Positions 45,076 to 54,413 of a DNA stretch of 64,000 nucleotides are shown one piece after another. The stretch's first letter is position 1. Every line of letters starts with the position of its first letter. The stretch covers positions 1-64,000 of the forward strand of contig NZ_BJKP01000020.1 in assembly GCF_008974145.1 (NCBI RefSeq), in the 5' to 3' direction. Both the position numbers and the translations under genes were made by a program. This DNA comes from Microcystis aeruginosa NIES-4325 (GTDB lineage: Bacteria > Cyanobacteriota > Cyanobacteriia > Cyanobacteriales > Microcystaceae). The notes below the pieces were generated by a model. That model was not told the DNA's origin. It saw only the letters and a list, made by a program, of their open reading frames with translations, and did not search any database.

Positions 45076-45792
45076 ATGTACGTTTTAATTGGTGGGGCGG
45101 GAATGGTGGGGCTAGGTTTAGCCCAACAACTTTTAGACTTGGGACACACCGTCGCCATCGTTGATGTGGATCCTTTAGCTTGTCGGTTTGCCCGGGAAAA
45201 AATCGGTGTCATGGCCTTTGAGGGGAGTGCTGTCAGCACAAAAGTTCTGCTAGAGGCGGGGATTCGACAAGCTAACGCGGTTGTTGCCGCCCTGAGGGAC
45301 GATGCCATGAATCTAGCCCTAGTCACCCTGTCTAGAAGTTATGGCATTTCCCATATTGTGGTGAGAATGTGCGATCGCGAATTTCTCGAGGCCTATCGTC
45401 TTGCTGGAGCTAGTCACATCATCAGCACGATTGATTTAGCCGTTGCCACCATGGCCAATGCGATCGAATACCCCGAAGTAGAATCGATGATGCACTTTGA
45501 ACAGGGACAAGTGGAGGTGCTAAAGCTGCCCGTCCCCAAGGATTGTTATGTAGCTGGGCGTACCGTTGCCCAAATCGCTCAAGATGCCAACTTTCCGACC
45601 GGTTCGCTGATTATTGGCTATCAGTGTCATCCTTCCGCCAGTTTAGAGATTCCCAACGGCAATACCGTCCTAGAAGCAGGCTCAACTATTCTCGTGGTCA
45701 CTCGTCCGGAATTCGTCAAACCTATGATCGATTACCTCGGCATTCAAACTAATCATCGTCCAACGATAGAAGTTTCTCATCCAAACCTTTAA
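45076..45792 (+). CDS. TrkA-like K+ channel/transport regulator (RCK: TrkA-N plus TrkA-C)
   Basis: 238 residues. The N-terminal NAD-binding fold MYVLIGGAGMVGLGLAQQLLDLGHTVAIVDVDP is typical of TrkA-N. Residues ~140-225 form a TrkA-C ligand domain (VEVLKLPVPKDCYVAGRTVAQIAQ ... STILVVTRPEF). Such proteins gate Trk/Ktr potassium transporters in response to NAD(H)/ATP or c-di-AMP. No membrane subunit adjoins on this strand. Its last 44 bases overlap the 3' end of the convergent Na+/H+ antiporter gene. Confidence 0.88.
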   Translation: MYVLIGGAGMVGLGLAQQLLDLGHTVAIVDVDPLACRFAREKIGVMAFEGSAVSTKVLLEAGIRQANAVVAALRDDAMNLALVTLSRSYGISHIVVRMCDREFLEAYRLAGASHIISTIDLAVATMANAIEYPEVESMMHFEQGQVEVLKLPVPKDCYVAGRTVAQIAQDANFPTGSLIIGYQCHPSASLEIPNGNTVLEAGSTILVVTRPEFVKPMIDYLGIQTNHRPTIEVSHPNL

Positions 45793-47377
45793 CGTAGAAT
45801 TGTACTAAATCTTCTGGTACAATGCGTTTGCGAAGTGCATCGCTCAAGGCTGCTTTCTCAGCGAGGAACAATCGTCGTCGAATGGCATCTAACTGACTGT
45901 TGTTAGGCTCCTTTTGCCCCGATCGAGACTGATTATAAGCATCCCGCAGCACCCGTTCCGATACCGCCACTTTTGCCTGATAAGATGCCCACAGTTCTTC
46001 GTACACTGCTTTCGGTAAAACGCCGGATTTCAGTAAATTGGCTAACTCATCTTGTGCCGCTTTCGACGCGATCAACTGCAGCTGCAACTGGCCAATCTCC
46101 TGGGTTACTGCCGAAACCTGACTAATATTGAGCTTTTTAATTAACCAGGGTAAGGCTAATCCTTGGATAACCAGAGAAAATAACACAGCCCCAAAGACTA
46201 GCTCGATGATCAATTCCCTCCCTGTTAGAGTCAAAGGAATGGCAACCGCTAGGGCCATGGAGAGGGAACCCTTGATGTTGCCCAAAATCAGAATATGTTG
46301 CCAGCGTAAGGGGATTGGTCGATCGATCCAGCGAAGTACCGATAGTAAAGAATACACTGACAGAATACGCCCCAATTGATAAGCCAAAATGACCAGCACA
46401 ATCGATGGCAAGGTTTGCCATAGGGTCAAGGGGTTGATTTCAATGCCAATAAGCAGAAAAATAAAGGTATTGACGATAAAACCGGCATATTCCCAAAAAC
46501 TGATCAGGGTAATGCGATCGGATGCAGAGGCGCTGCGAGGCAGCCCCAAGTTACCAAAGACAAGTCCGGCAATAACTACCGCCACCGCTCCCGATACACC
46601 CAAAAACTGCCCGAGTTGAAAAGCTCCCAAGGCAAGTGCAACGGTAAGCAAAAGGCTACTCAGCGGATCCCGTAAGCGCACATAGATGGGCAGACACAGG
46701 TAGCCTAGGACAGCGCCCACTAATCCCCCACCCAGAGCAACGATCAACACTTCCTCGATGACTTGTGTGGTGCTGATGGTTCCGGTTGCGTAAATCACCA
46801 AGAGCAAATTAAAGGTGACAAGTGCGGCTGCATCATTAAATAGTGTTTCCCCTTCTACAATAGTCGAGAGCCTAGAGGGAACCCGAATTTCTTTAAAGAC
46901 AGCAATGATCGAGACAGTATCGGTATTTGCTAGAATCACTCCCACCAGTAAGGCGGGAATCCAATCTAGCCCCAGCCCAAATTTTACCAGAACTGCAATA
47001 ATCGCCGCAGAAAAAACCGAGCCGGGACCTGCGAGCAGTGCGATCGGTTTAAAGGTACTGCGAAGACGGCTGATATCCGTATTAATCGCCGCTTCAAAAA
47101 TCAGAATCGGCAGAAAAAGGTTAAGCACTAAAAACGGATCTAAGCCAATACGACGGGATAACAGATCGGTAATCGGTAATCCTGCTAACACCAAACCTGC
47201 CACATAGGAAATGCGTAATCGCTGGGTTACTAGGGCCACGGCAGTGGCAATCAGTAGCAGCAGGATTAAGATAAGAACCAGTTCAGGAATGTCTCCCACC
47301 GTTTGGCTGTTCACAGCAGAACTGCTATCCAAGGATTTTTGTTGTGCTGCCCAGGCTACTAATAATTCTCCCCTCAT
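45749..47377 (-). CDS. CPA1-family Na+/H+ antiporter (NhaP/NhaS-like)
   Basis: 542 residues. About twelve hydrophobic helices, with the CPA1 signatures LPILIFEAAINTD, ANTDTVSIIAVFKE (ion-binding Asp) and EGETLFNDAAALVTFNLLL. The cytoplasmic C-terminal ~110 residues are charged and helical (KAAQDELANLLKSGVLP, RRRLFLAEKAALSDALRKR). It exchanges Na+ (or K+) for H+ at the plasma or thylakoid membrane. The gene converges on the TrkA-like gene with 44 bp overlap. Which cyanobacterial NhaS number it equals is not decidable here. Confidence 0.9.
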   Translation of the reverse strand: MRGELLVAWAAQQKSLDSSSAVNSQTVGDIPELVLILILLLLIATAVALVTQRLRISYVAGLVLAGLPITDLLSRRIGLDPFLVLNLFLPILIFEAAINTDISRLRSTFKPIALLAGPGSVFSAAIIAVLVKFGLGLDWIPALLVGVILANTDTVSIIAVFKEIRVPSRLSTIVEGETLFNDAAALVTFNLLLVIYATGTISTTQVIEEVLIVALGGGLVGAVLGYLCLPIYVRLRDPLSSLLLTVALALGAFQLGQFLGVSGAVAVVIAGLVFGNLGLPRSASASDRITLISFWEYAGFIVNTFIFLLIGIEINPLTLWQTLPSIVLVILAYQLGRILSVYSLLSVLRWIDRPIPLRWQHILILGNIKGSLSMALAVAIPLTLTGRELIIELVFGAVLFSLVIQGLALPWLIKKLNISQVSAVTQEIGQLQLQLIASKAAQDELANLLKSGVLPKAVYEELWASYQAKVAVSERVLRDAYNQSRSGQKEPNNSQLDAIRRRLFLAEKAALSDALRKRIVPEDLVQFYVKGLDEKLLSLDDD

Positions 47378-48040
47378 AAGACGATATTCTCGGTTTTACC
47401 AAGAATTAAGAACTTGGCTATTTTTATAATATAAGGGAGGTTATGGCAGTTACAGCCTTTCTCAGAAAGATGAGGTTAGTTATTGTAGCTAAAATACTTG
47501 ATGAGTAAGGATTAGTCTGTACTTCATCTCTAGGAGAAAGAATGAGAAATTTTCTATTTACCCGGTGATTGCTGTGGGGAGGGGAAAGTTAGAGGCAATC
47601 GGGGCAAAATGATAAGTATTTTATATACAAACATCTTCAATACTTAAAAATATTTAAATTTACAATTGGTAATATTTATTTTTACTCAAGAATTTATTGA
47701 GAATAATTTCTATTTATTTACGAGGTGACAATACTTCCAGCGATTTTGGTATAATTTCGAATTATGCTATGGTGGTTTTTTCTGTGCTTTTTTGGACTTC
47801 TCAAGGTCTAGCTTGCCTTGAAACCATTGCTAAATCTAGACTTTCCCTTTTAGCCAAACCAAACACTTTCGCCAATTATCCCTTTTTTCCCTAACAACGT
47901 TAATCTAATTTTTGTGTAGTTTTGTTGCAAAGTCAAATTTTTTTTGACAAAATGCCTAAATTGTGGTAAAGAGATAGATTGTTGATAGGTGGCAATTCAC
48001 ACCGAGGCAATCAATAATTAGGAGAAAGTTGGCGAATTTA
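47378..48040. other. AT-rich gene-poor region
   Basis: No supportable coding sequence; a 65-codon frame at 47697-47894 lacks any family resemblance. The sequence is AT-rich with poly-T tracts. It contains the upstream region of the antiporter gene on the left. Confidence 0.55.
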
Positions 48041-48189
48041 ACCGAAAATTGGGAAGATTCAGAATAATTAGCCGAAGAACTGGATAATATCTTGGAGGAG
48101 AGAACCTGATGGATTATCTCTTTGATAGCGATGCTATTGCAGAAAAATCAGCGATAAAAACCCTTTTTACCGATCTAGCCCAGCTCTAA
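48031..48189 (+). pseudogene. Remnant of a VapBC-like toxin-antitoxin pair
   Basis: The frame reads LANLTENWEDSE, a stop, then LAEELDNILEERT and TGA, as in the tail of a small antitoxin. The TGA overlaps an ATG (TGATGG, ATG at 48109) that opens MDYLFDSDAIAEKSA, reminiscent of a PIN toxin start, but TAA at 48187 ends it after 26 residues. The overlap geometry supports a TA origin. The match is short, so this is tentative. Confidence 0.4.
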
Positions 48190-48249
48190 CGCCTGGGAAG
48201 ATCAGAAAAATCCCAATTGAGCCGAAATTAGCTTAATCAAAAAATATGC

Positions 48250-48255
48250 TATAAT
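48250..48255 (+). promoter_or_regulatory. -10 element of the tmRNA promoter
   Basis: A perfect TATAAT at 48250-48255, 16 bases before the predicted mature tmRNA 5' end. No convincing -35 box is seen, as is common for cyanobacterial promoters. The 5' leader would be removed by RNase P. Confidence 0.65.
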
Positions 48256-48271
48256 CAGAATGTAAGCACAA

Positions 48272-48659
48272 GGGGCCGTAACGGTTTCGACAGGTTAGCG
48301 AAAGCTCCCCCGTGATACAGGTCGAGAGTGAGTCTCCTCTCGTAAATCAAAGGCTCAAACAAAAAGTAAATGCGAACAACATCGTTCCTTTCGCTCGTAA
48401 AGCCGCTCCTGTAGCTGCCTAATAGTCTCTAATCGACTCGAGCATTCATAGTTTGACTCCGTTAAGGACTATGGATCAACCCCCAACGGATGCCACGTTT
48501 AACTTTCTCTAGTTAGTTAACCGTCTAAGCTTTAACTAGAGCATCCCACTGTCCGGGATAAGTGACAGTCCCCGTTTCGAGGGTAATCGAAACTAAACCT
48601 GTGAATGAACGGACAGTCAATACCTAATTTGGACAGCAGTTCGACTCTGCTCGGCTCCA
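48272..48659 (+). ncRNA. ssrA: tmRNA (one-piece)
   Basis: 388 nt. The 5' GGGGCCG (48272-48278) pairs with the 3' CGGCTCC (48652-48658) to form the acceptor stem. The tRNA-like 5' piece (GTAACGGTTTCGACAGG) and 3' T-arm (GCAGTTCGACTCTGC) are canonical. The tag reading frame begins at the resume codon GCG (48372) and encodes ANNIVPFARKAAPVAA before TAA at 48420-48422. CCA is not encoded. The RNA rescues stalled ribosomes with SmpB. A downstream aminotransferase ATG lies only 12 bases past the 3' end. Confidence 0.97.
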
Positions 48660-48671
48660 TTGATTAGTTTA

Positions 48672-49838
48672 ATGAAAAACCTTCTCTCCCGCATGGACGG
48701 GGTACAAACACCGATCATTCCCGTGGTCGGTCAATTAATTAAAGCGAACCCGGGTACTATTTCCCTAGGTCAAGGGATTGTTTCCTATGATCCACCCCGG
48801 CAGGCGATCGAATGTATTTCTTTATTTTTAGCTAATCCCAAAAATCATCAATATCAATCTGTGGCAGGAATTCCCTCCTTATTAAGGGTAATTCGGGAAA
48901 AACTAGCCGAAGATAATCAGATAGAAATCAGCGATAAACAGGCAATTTTTGTGACGGCGGGCAGTAATATGGCTTTTATGAATGCTATTTTAGCCATTAC
49001 TTCCCCAGGGGATGAAATTATTCTCAACACGCCCTTTTATTTCAATCATGAAATGGCCATAAAAATGGCTGATTGTCAAGGGATTTTGGTCGCCACAGAC
49101 AAAAATTATCAATTGCGTCCAGCCGCCATTGAAGAGGCAATCACGGAAAAAACTAAGGCAGTGGTGACGATTTCTCCTAATAACCCCACGGGAGTAGTTT
49201 ATCCAGAAAATACCCTAAGAGAAGTCAATCGAATCTGTCAAAAAAAGGGCATCTATCACATTCATGATGAGGCTTATGAGTATTTTACCTATAACCATGC
49301 CCGCCACTTTTCCTCGGCGGCAATTGTTGGCAGTGAATCCTGGACTATTTCCTTATTTAGTCTCTCAAAAGCCTACGGTTTTGCCGGTTGGCGGATTGGT
49401 TATATGGTAGTACCAGAACATTTATCTGAGGCGATTAATAAGATTCAGGATACCATTTTAATCTGTCCGCCGGTGGTTTCGCAATACGCGGCACTAGGGG
49501 CATTACAGGTGGGTAAAAGCTATCCTTTAGAACAGTTAAAAACCATCAGTCAAGTTAGAGAAATTTGCCTGAATGCTCTCGAATCAATCGGCGATATCTG
49601 TGATGTTGCCACTGCGGAAGGGGCTTTTTATTTCTTCCTGAAAATTACCACGGACAAGAATGATTTTCAGTTAGTTAAAAGTTTAATTGAGCAGCAGCGG
49701 GTGGCGGTGTTACCCGGTTCAACTTTTGGGATAACAGAGGGCTGTTATTTGCGTCTTGCCTACGGTGCTTTATCTCCAGAAACAGCTTTAGCGGCAGTAG
49801 AAAGATTGGTGAAGGGACTGCGTTATTTTAGTCAGTGA
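48672..49838 (+). CDS. Class I/II PLP-dependent aminotransferase
   Basis: 388 residues from ATG 48672 (MKNLLSRMDGVQTPIIPVVG); an in-frame TTG at 48660 touches the tmRNA. Fold type I aspartate-aminotransferase motifs: TAGSNMAFMNAIL, SPNNPTGVVYP, HDEAYEYF, and SLSKAYGFAGWRIGY with the PLP lysine. RLAYGAL near the end holds the substrate Arg. The amino donor and acceptor are not predictable. It probably depends on the tmRNA promoter or one within ssrA, since no other space exists. Confidence 0.88.
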   Translation: MKNLLSRMDGVQTPIIPVVGQLIKANPGTISLGQGIVSYDPPRQAIECISLFLANPKNHQYQSVAGIPSLLRVIREKLAEDNQIEISDKQAIFVTAGSNMAFMNAILAITSPGDEIILNTPFYFNHEMAIKMADCQGILVATDKNYQLRPAAIEEAITEKTKAVVTISPNNPTGVVYPENTLREVNRICQKKGIYHIHDEAYEYFTYNHARHFSSAAIVGSESWTISLFSLSKAYGFAGWRIGYMVVPEHLSEAINKIQDTILICPPVVSQYAALGALQVGKSYPLEQLKTISQVREICLNALESIGDICDVATAEGAFYFFLKITTDKNDFQLVKSLIEQQRVAVLPGSTFGITEGCYLRLAYGALSPETALAAVERLVKGLRYFSQ

Positions 49839-49953
49839 TTTTCAAGAATAAATACTGGTTTTCTTTCTTGGTTTTTACTTTACCACAGCCTTTCTCCTAA
49901 AGATAAGGACTCCCTAAAACCAGAGAGTTTGTACCTCACTATTAAGATAAATG

Positions 49954-50835
49954 CTATAGGATAACCTCTGGTTCTATCTTTTGGGCTATTCTTAGTTTAG
50001 CCGAACGAGAACGAGGATTTTTAGCCTGTTCTTCCCGGCTGGGGATAATCGGCTTTTTCGTGATAATTTTCAAGGAATTATCTTCGCGAAAGCCATACTT
50101 GATCAGACGATCTTCTAGACTATGAAAACTGATCATAGCGATAATTCCCCCGGATTTTAGCCAGTGGGGGGCTTGATTTAACAATTTTTGCAGAGAATCT
50201 AATTCTTGATTAACAGCGATGCGTAGGGATTGAAAAACCCGCGTTGCCGGATGAATACGTCCATAACGGTAACTAGCGGGGACAGAACTAGCGATGACAG
50301 CTGCTAATTCAGTGGTGGTAGTAAAAGGACGTTTTTGGACGATCGAGCGAGCAATAGGACGAGATAAACGTTCTTCTCCGTATTGATAAAAAAGATCCGC
50401 TAATTCTTTTTCCTGCCAATGGTTAATAATATCGGCTGCCGTCAGGGATTGACAGCGATCCATGCGCATATCTAAGGCTGCCGTGTGGCGAAAACTAAAG
50501 CCGCGCTCGCTCTGATCGAATTGGGGAGAACTGACTCCTAAATCGGCGATAATGCCATCAAAACTGCTATTTTGTCCGTCATAATCGGCGAAGTTCCCCC
50601 ACCAGAGGGTTAAACGGCTATCTAGATAGGGGGCGAGACTAATTTTAGCGGCTTCTAGGGCGCTTTGATCGCGATCGATGGCGGTTACTGTGGTTTCGGG
50701 ATGGGCTTCTAAAAGCAAGCGGCTGTGTCCACCACCGCCTAGGGTAAGATCGAGATAATGCCCCCCGGGTTGAATATTTAAACCCGCGATTAATTCTTGA
50801 CTCAAAACGGAAATATGGGGAAAATCTTGATTCAT
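49954..50835 (-). CDS. rsmH: 16S rRNA (cytosine-1402-N4)-methyltransferase
   Basis: 293 residues. [36 protein letters not shown] is the SAM-binding start of RsmH (MraW). [40 protein letters not shown] and [15 protein letters not shown] are diagnostic. It methylates C1402 of 16S rRNA in the ribosomal P site. It is separated by ~30 bp from ilvA on the same strand; the usual ftsL/mra neighbours are absent, as often in cyanobacteria. Confidence 0.95.
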   Translation of the reverse strand: MNQDFPHISVLSQELIAGLNIQPGGHYLDLTLGGGGHSRLLLEAHPETTVTAIDRDQSALEAAKISLAPYLDSRLTLWWGNFADYDGQNSSFDGIIADLGVSSPQFDQSERGFSFRHTAALDMRMDRCQSLTAADIINHWQEKELADLFYQYGEERLSRPIARSIVQKRPFTTTTELAAVIASSVPASYRYGRIHPATRVFQSLRIAVNQELDSLQKLLNQAPHWLKSGGIIAMISFHSLEDRLIKYGFREDNSLKIITKKPIIPSREEQAKNPRSRSAKLRIAQKIEPEVIL

Positions 50836-50865
50836 TTGTACTTGTCACTTCCTGAAAATGGCGAT

Positions 50866-52377
50866 TTACCCTAAAAATAACTGATAGGCCCGGTTTTGAC
50901 TTTCATCCCAATAGCGATAGCCGAGAGTATCGAGAAAAGCTTGCCATTGATTCATTTCATCGGGGGGGACCTGTATGCCCACGACGATGCGCCCGTAATC
51001 GGCCCCGTTATTGCGATAATGGAAAACGCTGATATTCCAGTGGGGACTCATGGAGGCGACAAATTTCATTAAAGCCCCCGGTCGTTCGGGAAACTCGAAG
51101 CGATAAAATAATTCATGATCGGCTAAATGCGATCGCCCTCCCACCATGTGGCGCAGATGCAATTTAGTTAATTCGTCATCGCTAATATCGAGGGTTTTAA
51201 AGCCGCAAGCTTCAAAACTCTCGGATAATTTCTTGGCATCGCTGCGATTTTCGATCTGGGCGCCGACAAAAATATGCGCTTCTTTTTCATCGGCAATGCG
51301 ATAACTAAATTCGGTTAAATTGCGTTTGCCGACACATTCGCAAAAACGGCGTAAACTGCCCGGTTGTTCGGGAATAGTCACAGCATACAACGCCTCGCGC
51401 CGTTCCCCTAATTCCGCCCTTTCCGCCACAAACCGCAGACGATCAAAGTTCATATTCGCCCCACAAGCCACAGCAACGAGCGTTTTATTCTCAATTCCTT
51501 CTCTTTCTACATAAGCTTTCGCTCCTGCTACCGCTAACGCCCCCGCAGGTTCTAAAATCGAGCGTGTATCTTGAAAAACATCCTTAATCGCCGCACAGAT
51601 ATCATCCGTATCCACGAGGATAATCTCATCCACATACTGCTGACAGAGACGAAAAGTCTCCTCTCCCACCTCGCGCACCGCCACCCCATCGGCAAATAAT
51701 CCCACCTGGGACAAACGCACCCGATAACCGGCTTTTAGGGATTGATTCATCGCGTCTGAGTCCACAGGTTCCACCCCGATAATTTTAATTTCTGGGCGTA
51801 AACGCTTGACATAGGCTGCAATACCTGATATTAGCCCACCGCCACCAATAGCAACAAAAATCGCCTCGATCGGTTGCTGATATTGTCGTAAAATTTCCAT
51901 ACCGATCGTACCCTGGCCGGCGATTACCTCCGGGTCATCGAAGGGATGGATAAAAGTTAAGCCTTTTTCCGCTTCTAATTGCCGCGCATAGGTGTAGGCA
52001 TCATCGTAGGTGTCACCGTACAGGACGACAATTCCCCCCCGGGCTTTTACCGCGTCGATTTTGACTTGGGGAGTGGTGACAGGCATAACGATAATCGCTT
52101 GGGTTCCCAATTGCCGCGCCCCCAAAGCGACTCCCTGGGCATGATTTCCCGCCGAAGCAGCAATTACGCCTTTTTGTAACAAATCTCTTGACAAATGCGC
52201 CATTTTGTTGTATGCGCCGCGCAGTTTAAAAGAGAAAACCGACTGCATATCCTCGCGCTTGAGTAAAAGCTGATTGTGCAAGCGTTGGGAGAGATTGGGG
52301 GCAAGTTCCAAGGGGGTTTCTTGGGCGACATCGTAAACGCGTGCGGTGAGGATTTGAACCAGGTAATCGCAGTACAT
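50866..52377 (-). CDS. ilvA: Biosynthetic threonine ammonia-lyase
   Basis: 503 residues. The PLP domain carries LLLKREDMQSVFSFKLRGAYNKMAHL with the PLP lysine, SAGNHAQGVALGARQLG and GGGGLISGIA. Two ACT-like regulatory subdomains occupy ~325-503 (LYAVTIPEQPGSLRRFCECVG and YRFEFPERPGALMKFV). The two-subdomain form is the isoleucine-feedback-inhibited biosynthetic enzyme that makes 2-oxobutanoate. It probably shares transcription with rsmH. Confidence 0.95.
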   Translation of the reverse strand: MYCDYLVQILTARVYDVAQETPLELAPNLSQRLHNQLLLKREDMQSVFSFKLRGAYNKMAHLSRDLLQKGVIAASAGNHAQGVALGARQLGTQAIIVMPVTTPQVKIDAVKARGGIVVLYGDTYDDAYTYARQLEAEKGLTFIHPFDDPEVIAGQGTIGMEILRQYQQPIEAIFVAIGGGGLISGIAAYVKRLRPEIKIIGVEPVDSDAMNQSLKAGYRVRLSQVGLFADGVAVREVGEETFRLCQQYVDEIILVDTDDICAAIKDVFQDTRSILEPAGALAVAGAKAYVEREGIENKTLVAVACGANMNFDRLRFVAERAELGERREALYAVTIPEQPGSLRRFCECVGKRNLTEFSYRIADEKEAHIFVGAQIENRSDAKKLSESFEACGFKTLDISDDELTKLHLRHMVGGRSHLADHELFYRFEFPERPGALMKFVASMSPHWNISVFHYRNNGADYGRIVVGIQVPPDEMNQWQAFLDTLGYRYWDESQNRAYQLFLG

Positions 52378-52685
52378 TATTCTTTTTTGGCGGTGGGGAT
52401 TGGCGAGTCAGGCTAGGATCCAGAATAGATCATCGTCTGTCCGGTTAGCAATAAAGAGCGATAAGCCTTGAATCAGTTATCAGCTTCTGAAGGCAAGAGG
52501 CAAGGGGCAAAAGACAGAATCTGACAATTCTCCTACCTAAAAAGAAGGTTAGAAACTAAGCACATCAAAGCTTTTAGCTTAACCAATTAGGTCTTAGATT
52601 CGGTCGAGTTATCAGTGATCAGTGATCAGATGCGAGTTATCAGTTCACTGATTACTGTTTACTGAACACTGAAAAAAGCTCCCCG
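52378..52685. other. Intergenic region with short dispersed repeats
   Basis: No gene. Contains GGCAAGAGGCAAGGGGCAAAAG, AGTTATCAGTGATCAGTGATCAG and a second AGTTATCAGTTCACTGA. These are the same short CAGTTATC/CAGTGATC words as at 29574-29608. They mark the boundary between ilvA and the accessory block with the methyltransferase and TA genes. Confidence 0.65.
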
Positions 52686-53651
52686 CTACCCTGAAGCTGG
52701 ATGAATATTCAACAAAGACTCGATCACAGAATTAACCACAGCTGCTACGCAGGAAATCGCCACACTATTACCCGTTAATTTTCGCATAGTTTGATAACTG
52801 CCGACAATTTGATAATCATCGGGAAAACCTTGTAAACGTAGCATTTCTCTTTCTGTTAAACGTCTTTTCCCATCCACTAACAAATAATTATAGGATGCTC
52901 CTGCTCGCAAGGCACAGGAATAGGGATAAGCACTGACATTACCTCCTTTATTTTCGTGCCAGATAGTCGGTTCACTATAAGGTTTTTTTCCCTCTCTTTT
53001 CAGAAGGCGACTTTTTTGAATTTTTTCGGAAGCATAATAAAAATCCGAAACATTTTCCTCTAATATTTCCGTTAAACTTGTTCTAGATAAAGCTGGTTTT
53101 GGCCAGATAAAACGCCGCGCTTCTCGGAAACCAACGATAAAAATCCGTTCCCGTTTTTGCGGTAAACCAAAATTAAGAGCATTCAAAACCCGATAATCGG
53201 TATAGTAATCTAAATCTTGCAGAGTATCGAGAATAACTTCTAAGGTTTTTCCCTGTTGATGTCCCTGCAATTGCTTGACATTTTCCAGAATAAATGCTGC
53301 GGGTTGTTTGACTTTTAAAATACGGGCAATCTCAAAAAATAGCGTGCCTCTGGTATCTTCAAATCCTTTTAAATCACCACAAATACTAAAGGGTTGACAG
53401 GGAAATCCCGCCATTAAAATATCATGATTGGGAATATCTAGGGCAGCAATTTCGGTAATATCTCCTTGAGGTTGTTCGCCAAAATTAGCGTGATAAATTG
53501 ACCGAGCATCTTTATCTATATCACAGGAAAAAACACAATCAGATTCTAAGTTTTTTTTGCAACAAACTTGTTCAATCGCAACTCGAAACCCTCCTAAACC
53601 ACAAAAGAGGTCAATAAAACGAATTTTTTTACTATCTTTCAGGAGATTCAT
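52686..53651 (-). CDS. DNA (cytosine-5)-methyltransferase, apparently orphan
   Basis: 321 residues from ATG 53651; the frame extends 30 codons upstream only to a TTG, within duplicated TA sequence. Motifs in order: I (FIDLFCGLGGFR, 11-22), IV (GFPCQPFS with catalytic Cys85), VI (LENVKQL, ~122), VIII (PQKRERIFIVGF), IX (RRLTEREMLRLQGFPDDY) and X (GNSVAISCVAAV). The variable target-recognition segment is short. No restriction endonuclease is adjacent, so it is either solitary or a survivor of a lost R-M pair. Confidence 0.92.
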   Translation of the reverse strand: MNLLKDSKKIRFIDLFCGLGGFRVAIEQVCCKKNLESDCVFSCDIDKDARSIYHANFGEQPQGDITEIAALDIPNHDILMAGFPCQPFSICGDLKGFEDTRGTLFFEIARILKVKQPAAFILENVKQLQGHQQGKTLEVILDTLQDLDYYTDYRVLNALNFGLPQKRERIFIVGFREARRFIWPKPALSRTSLTEILEENVSDFYYASEKIQKSRLLKREGKKPYSEPTIWHENKGGNVSAYPYSCALRAGASYNYLLVDGKRRLTEREMLRLQGFPDDYQIVGSYQTMRKLTGNSVAISCVAAVVNSVIESLLNIHPASG

Positions 53652-53697
53652 CGATAGTTGAGATTGTAGCGATAGGGATATTCTCTTTGATTTTAAC

Positions 53698-53790
53698 TTA
53701 TTCAACTTTTTCAAATTCAGCAATGGGAATCTGGACGGCAATCGGCTTTTGATCCTTGTCTAATAAATAGTTTTTGGTGATTTTTAGCAT
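53698..53790 (-). pseudogene. Truncated duplicate of the antitoxin at 54172-54384
   Basis: 30 codons from ATG 53790 read MLKITKNYLLDKDQKPIAVQ, then IPIAEFEKVE and stop. This matches the first 30 residues of the neighbouring antitoxin (MLEINKSYVLDKDQKPIAVQ, ISIAEFEKIE). The remainder is missing. It lies just upstream of the methyltransferase start. Confidence 0.85.
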
Positions 53791-53849
53791 TGGAGTTTCC
53801 CCTAAAAGTTCTCTAGATTATTATTGATAAGCTGAATCGTGATCGGAAT
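53707..53849. repeat. Local duplication of a TA-gene junction (copy of 54301-54442)
   Basis: 143 bp that match 54301-54442 nearly throughout. The source segment spans the end of the toxin gene at 54414, the intergenic gap and the first part of the next antitoxin gene. Homology stops abruptly at GATCGGAAT on one side and within the antitoxin codons on the other. Confidence 0.88.
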
Positions 53850-53912
53850 AGGTATATCGGTTGGTAGAGAAAAGATAAGCAACTGACAAATAAAGATAGC
53901 AGTATCTTTCTA

Positions 53913-54185
53913 TCAAGGAAAAGTTTTGTAAATTTCTCTACGATGTGCGACCCGTTGACAGATGATGGTTTGATTGGGTTTATCAATAGTCAGGCCAATC
54001 CTATAATCTGCAACTCTAATTTTATATTTATCTTTATGTCCTTTCATTTTATCGAGATAGCCTAATTCAAAAGGATTGTCAGTTTCTAACTCGGAAAATA
54101 CGATCAACTCAATACGAGATTGTATGTCTTTTGGCAAAGAGGTTAATTCTTTTAAAAATCTCTTGTTGTATTCAACTTTCCACAT
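53913..54185 (-). CDS. RelE/ParE-superfamily toxin
   Basis: 90 residues: WKVEYNKRFLKELTSLPKDIQSRIELIVF, then MKGHKDKYKIRVADYRIGLTIDKPNQTIICQRVAHRREIYK. The Lys/Arg-rich core strand (YKIRVADYRIGL) and the terminal HRREIYKTF are hallmarks of RelE-type mRNA interferases. Its start overlaps the antitoxin stop by 14 bases. The gene appears intact. Confidence 0.9.
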   Translation of the reverse strand: MWKVEYNKRFLKELTSLPKDIQSRIELIVFSELETDNPFELGYLDKMKGHKDKYKIRVADYRIGLTIDKPNQTIICQRVAHRREIYKTFP

Positions 54186-54384
54186 TTTTATTTTTAAGCA
54201 ACTCTAAATATTGTAAGGCTTTTTCTTTGTCTAGGATTTGATCATTTTCAACTTCTTCGATGAGTTTTCCTAGTCCGTAATCCTCTAGGATTTCTTCGAT
54301 TTTTTCAAATTCAGCAATGGAAATCTGAACGGCAATCGGCTTTTGATCTTTGTCTAATACATAGCTTTTGTTAATTTCTAGCAT
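54172..54384 (-). CDS. Antitoxin of the RelE-type pair
   Basis: 70 residues: LDKDQKPIAVQISIAEFEKIEEILEDYGLGKLIEEVEND, then a Lys/Glu-rich tail. The pattern of a short Phd/RelB-like DNA-binding start and a helical toxin-binding tail, and the overlap with the RelE gene, define it. A truncated second copy of its 5' end lies at 53698-53790. Confidence 0.88.
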   Translation of the reverse strand: MLEINKSYVLDKDQKPIAVQISIAEFEKIEEILEDYGLGKLIEEVENDQILDKEKALQYLELLKNKNVES

Positions 54385-54413
54385 TTGGTTTTCCCTAAAA
54401 GTTCTCTAGATTA

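Noticed and set aside
47697-47894. 65-codon frame in the AT-rich gap before ssrA
   Set aside because: No ribosome site, no recognisable pattern, composition like the surrounding non-coding DNA.
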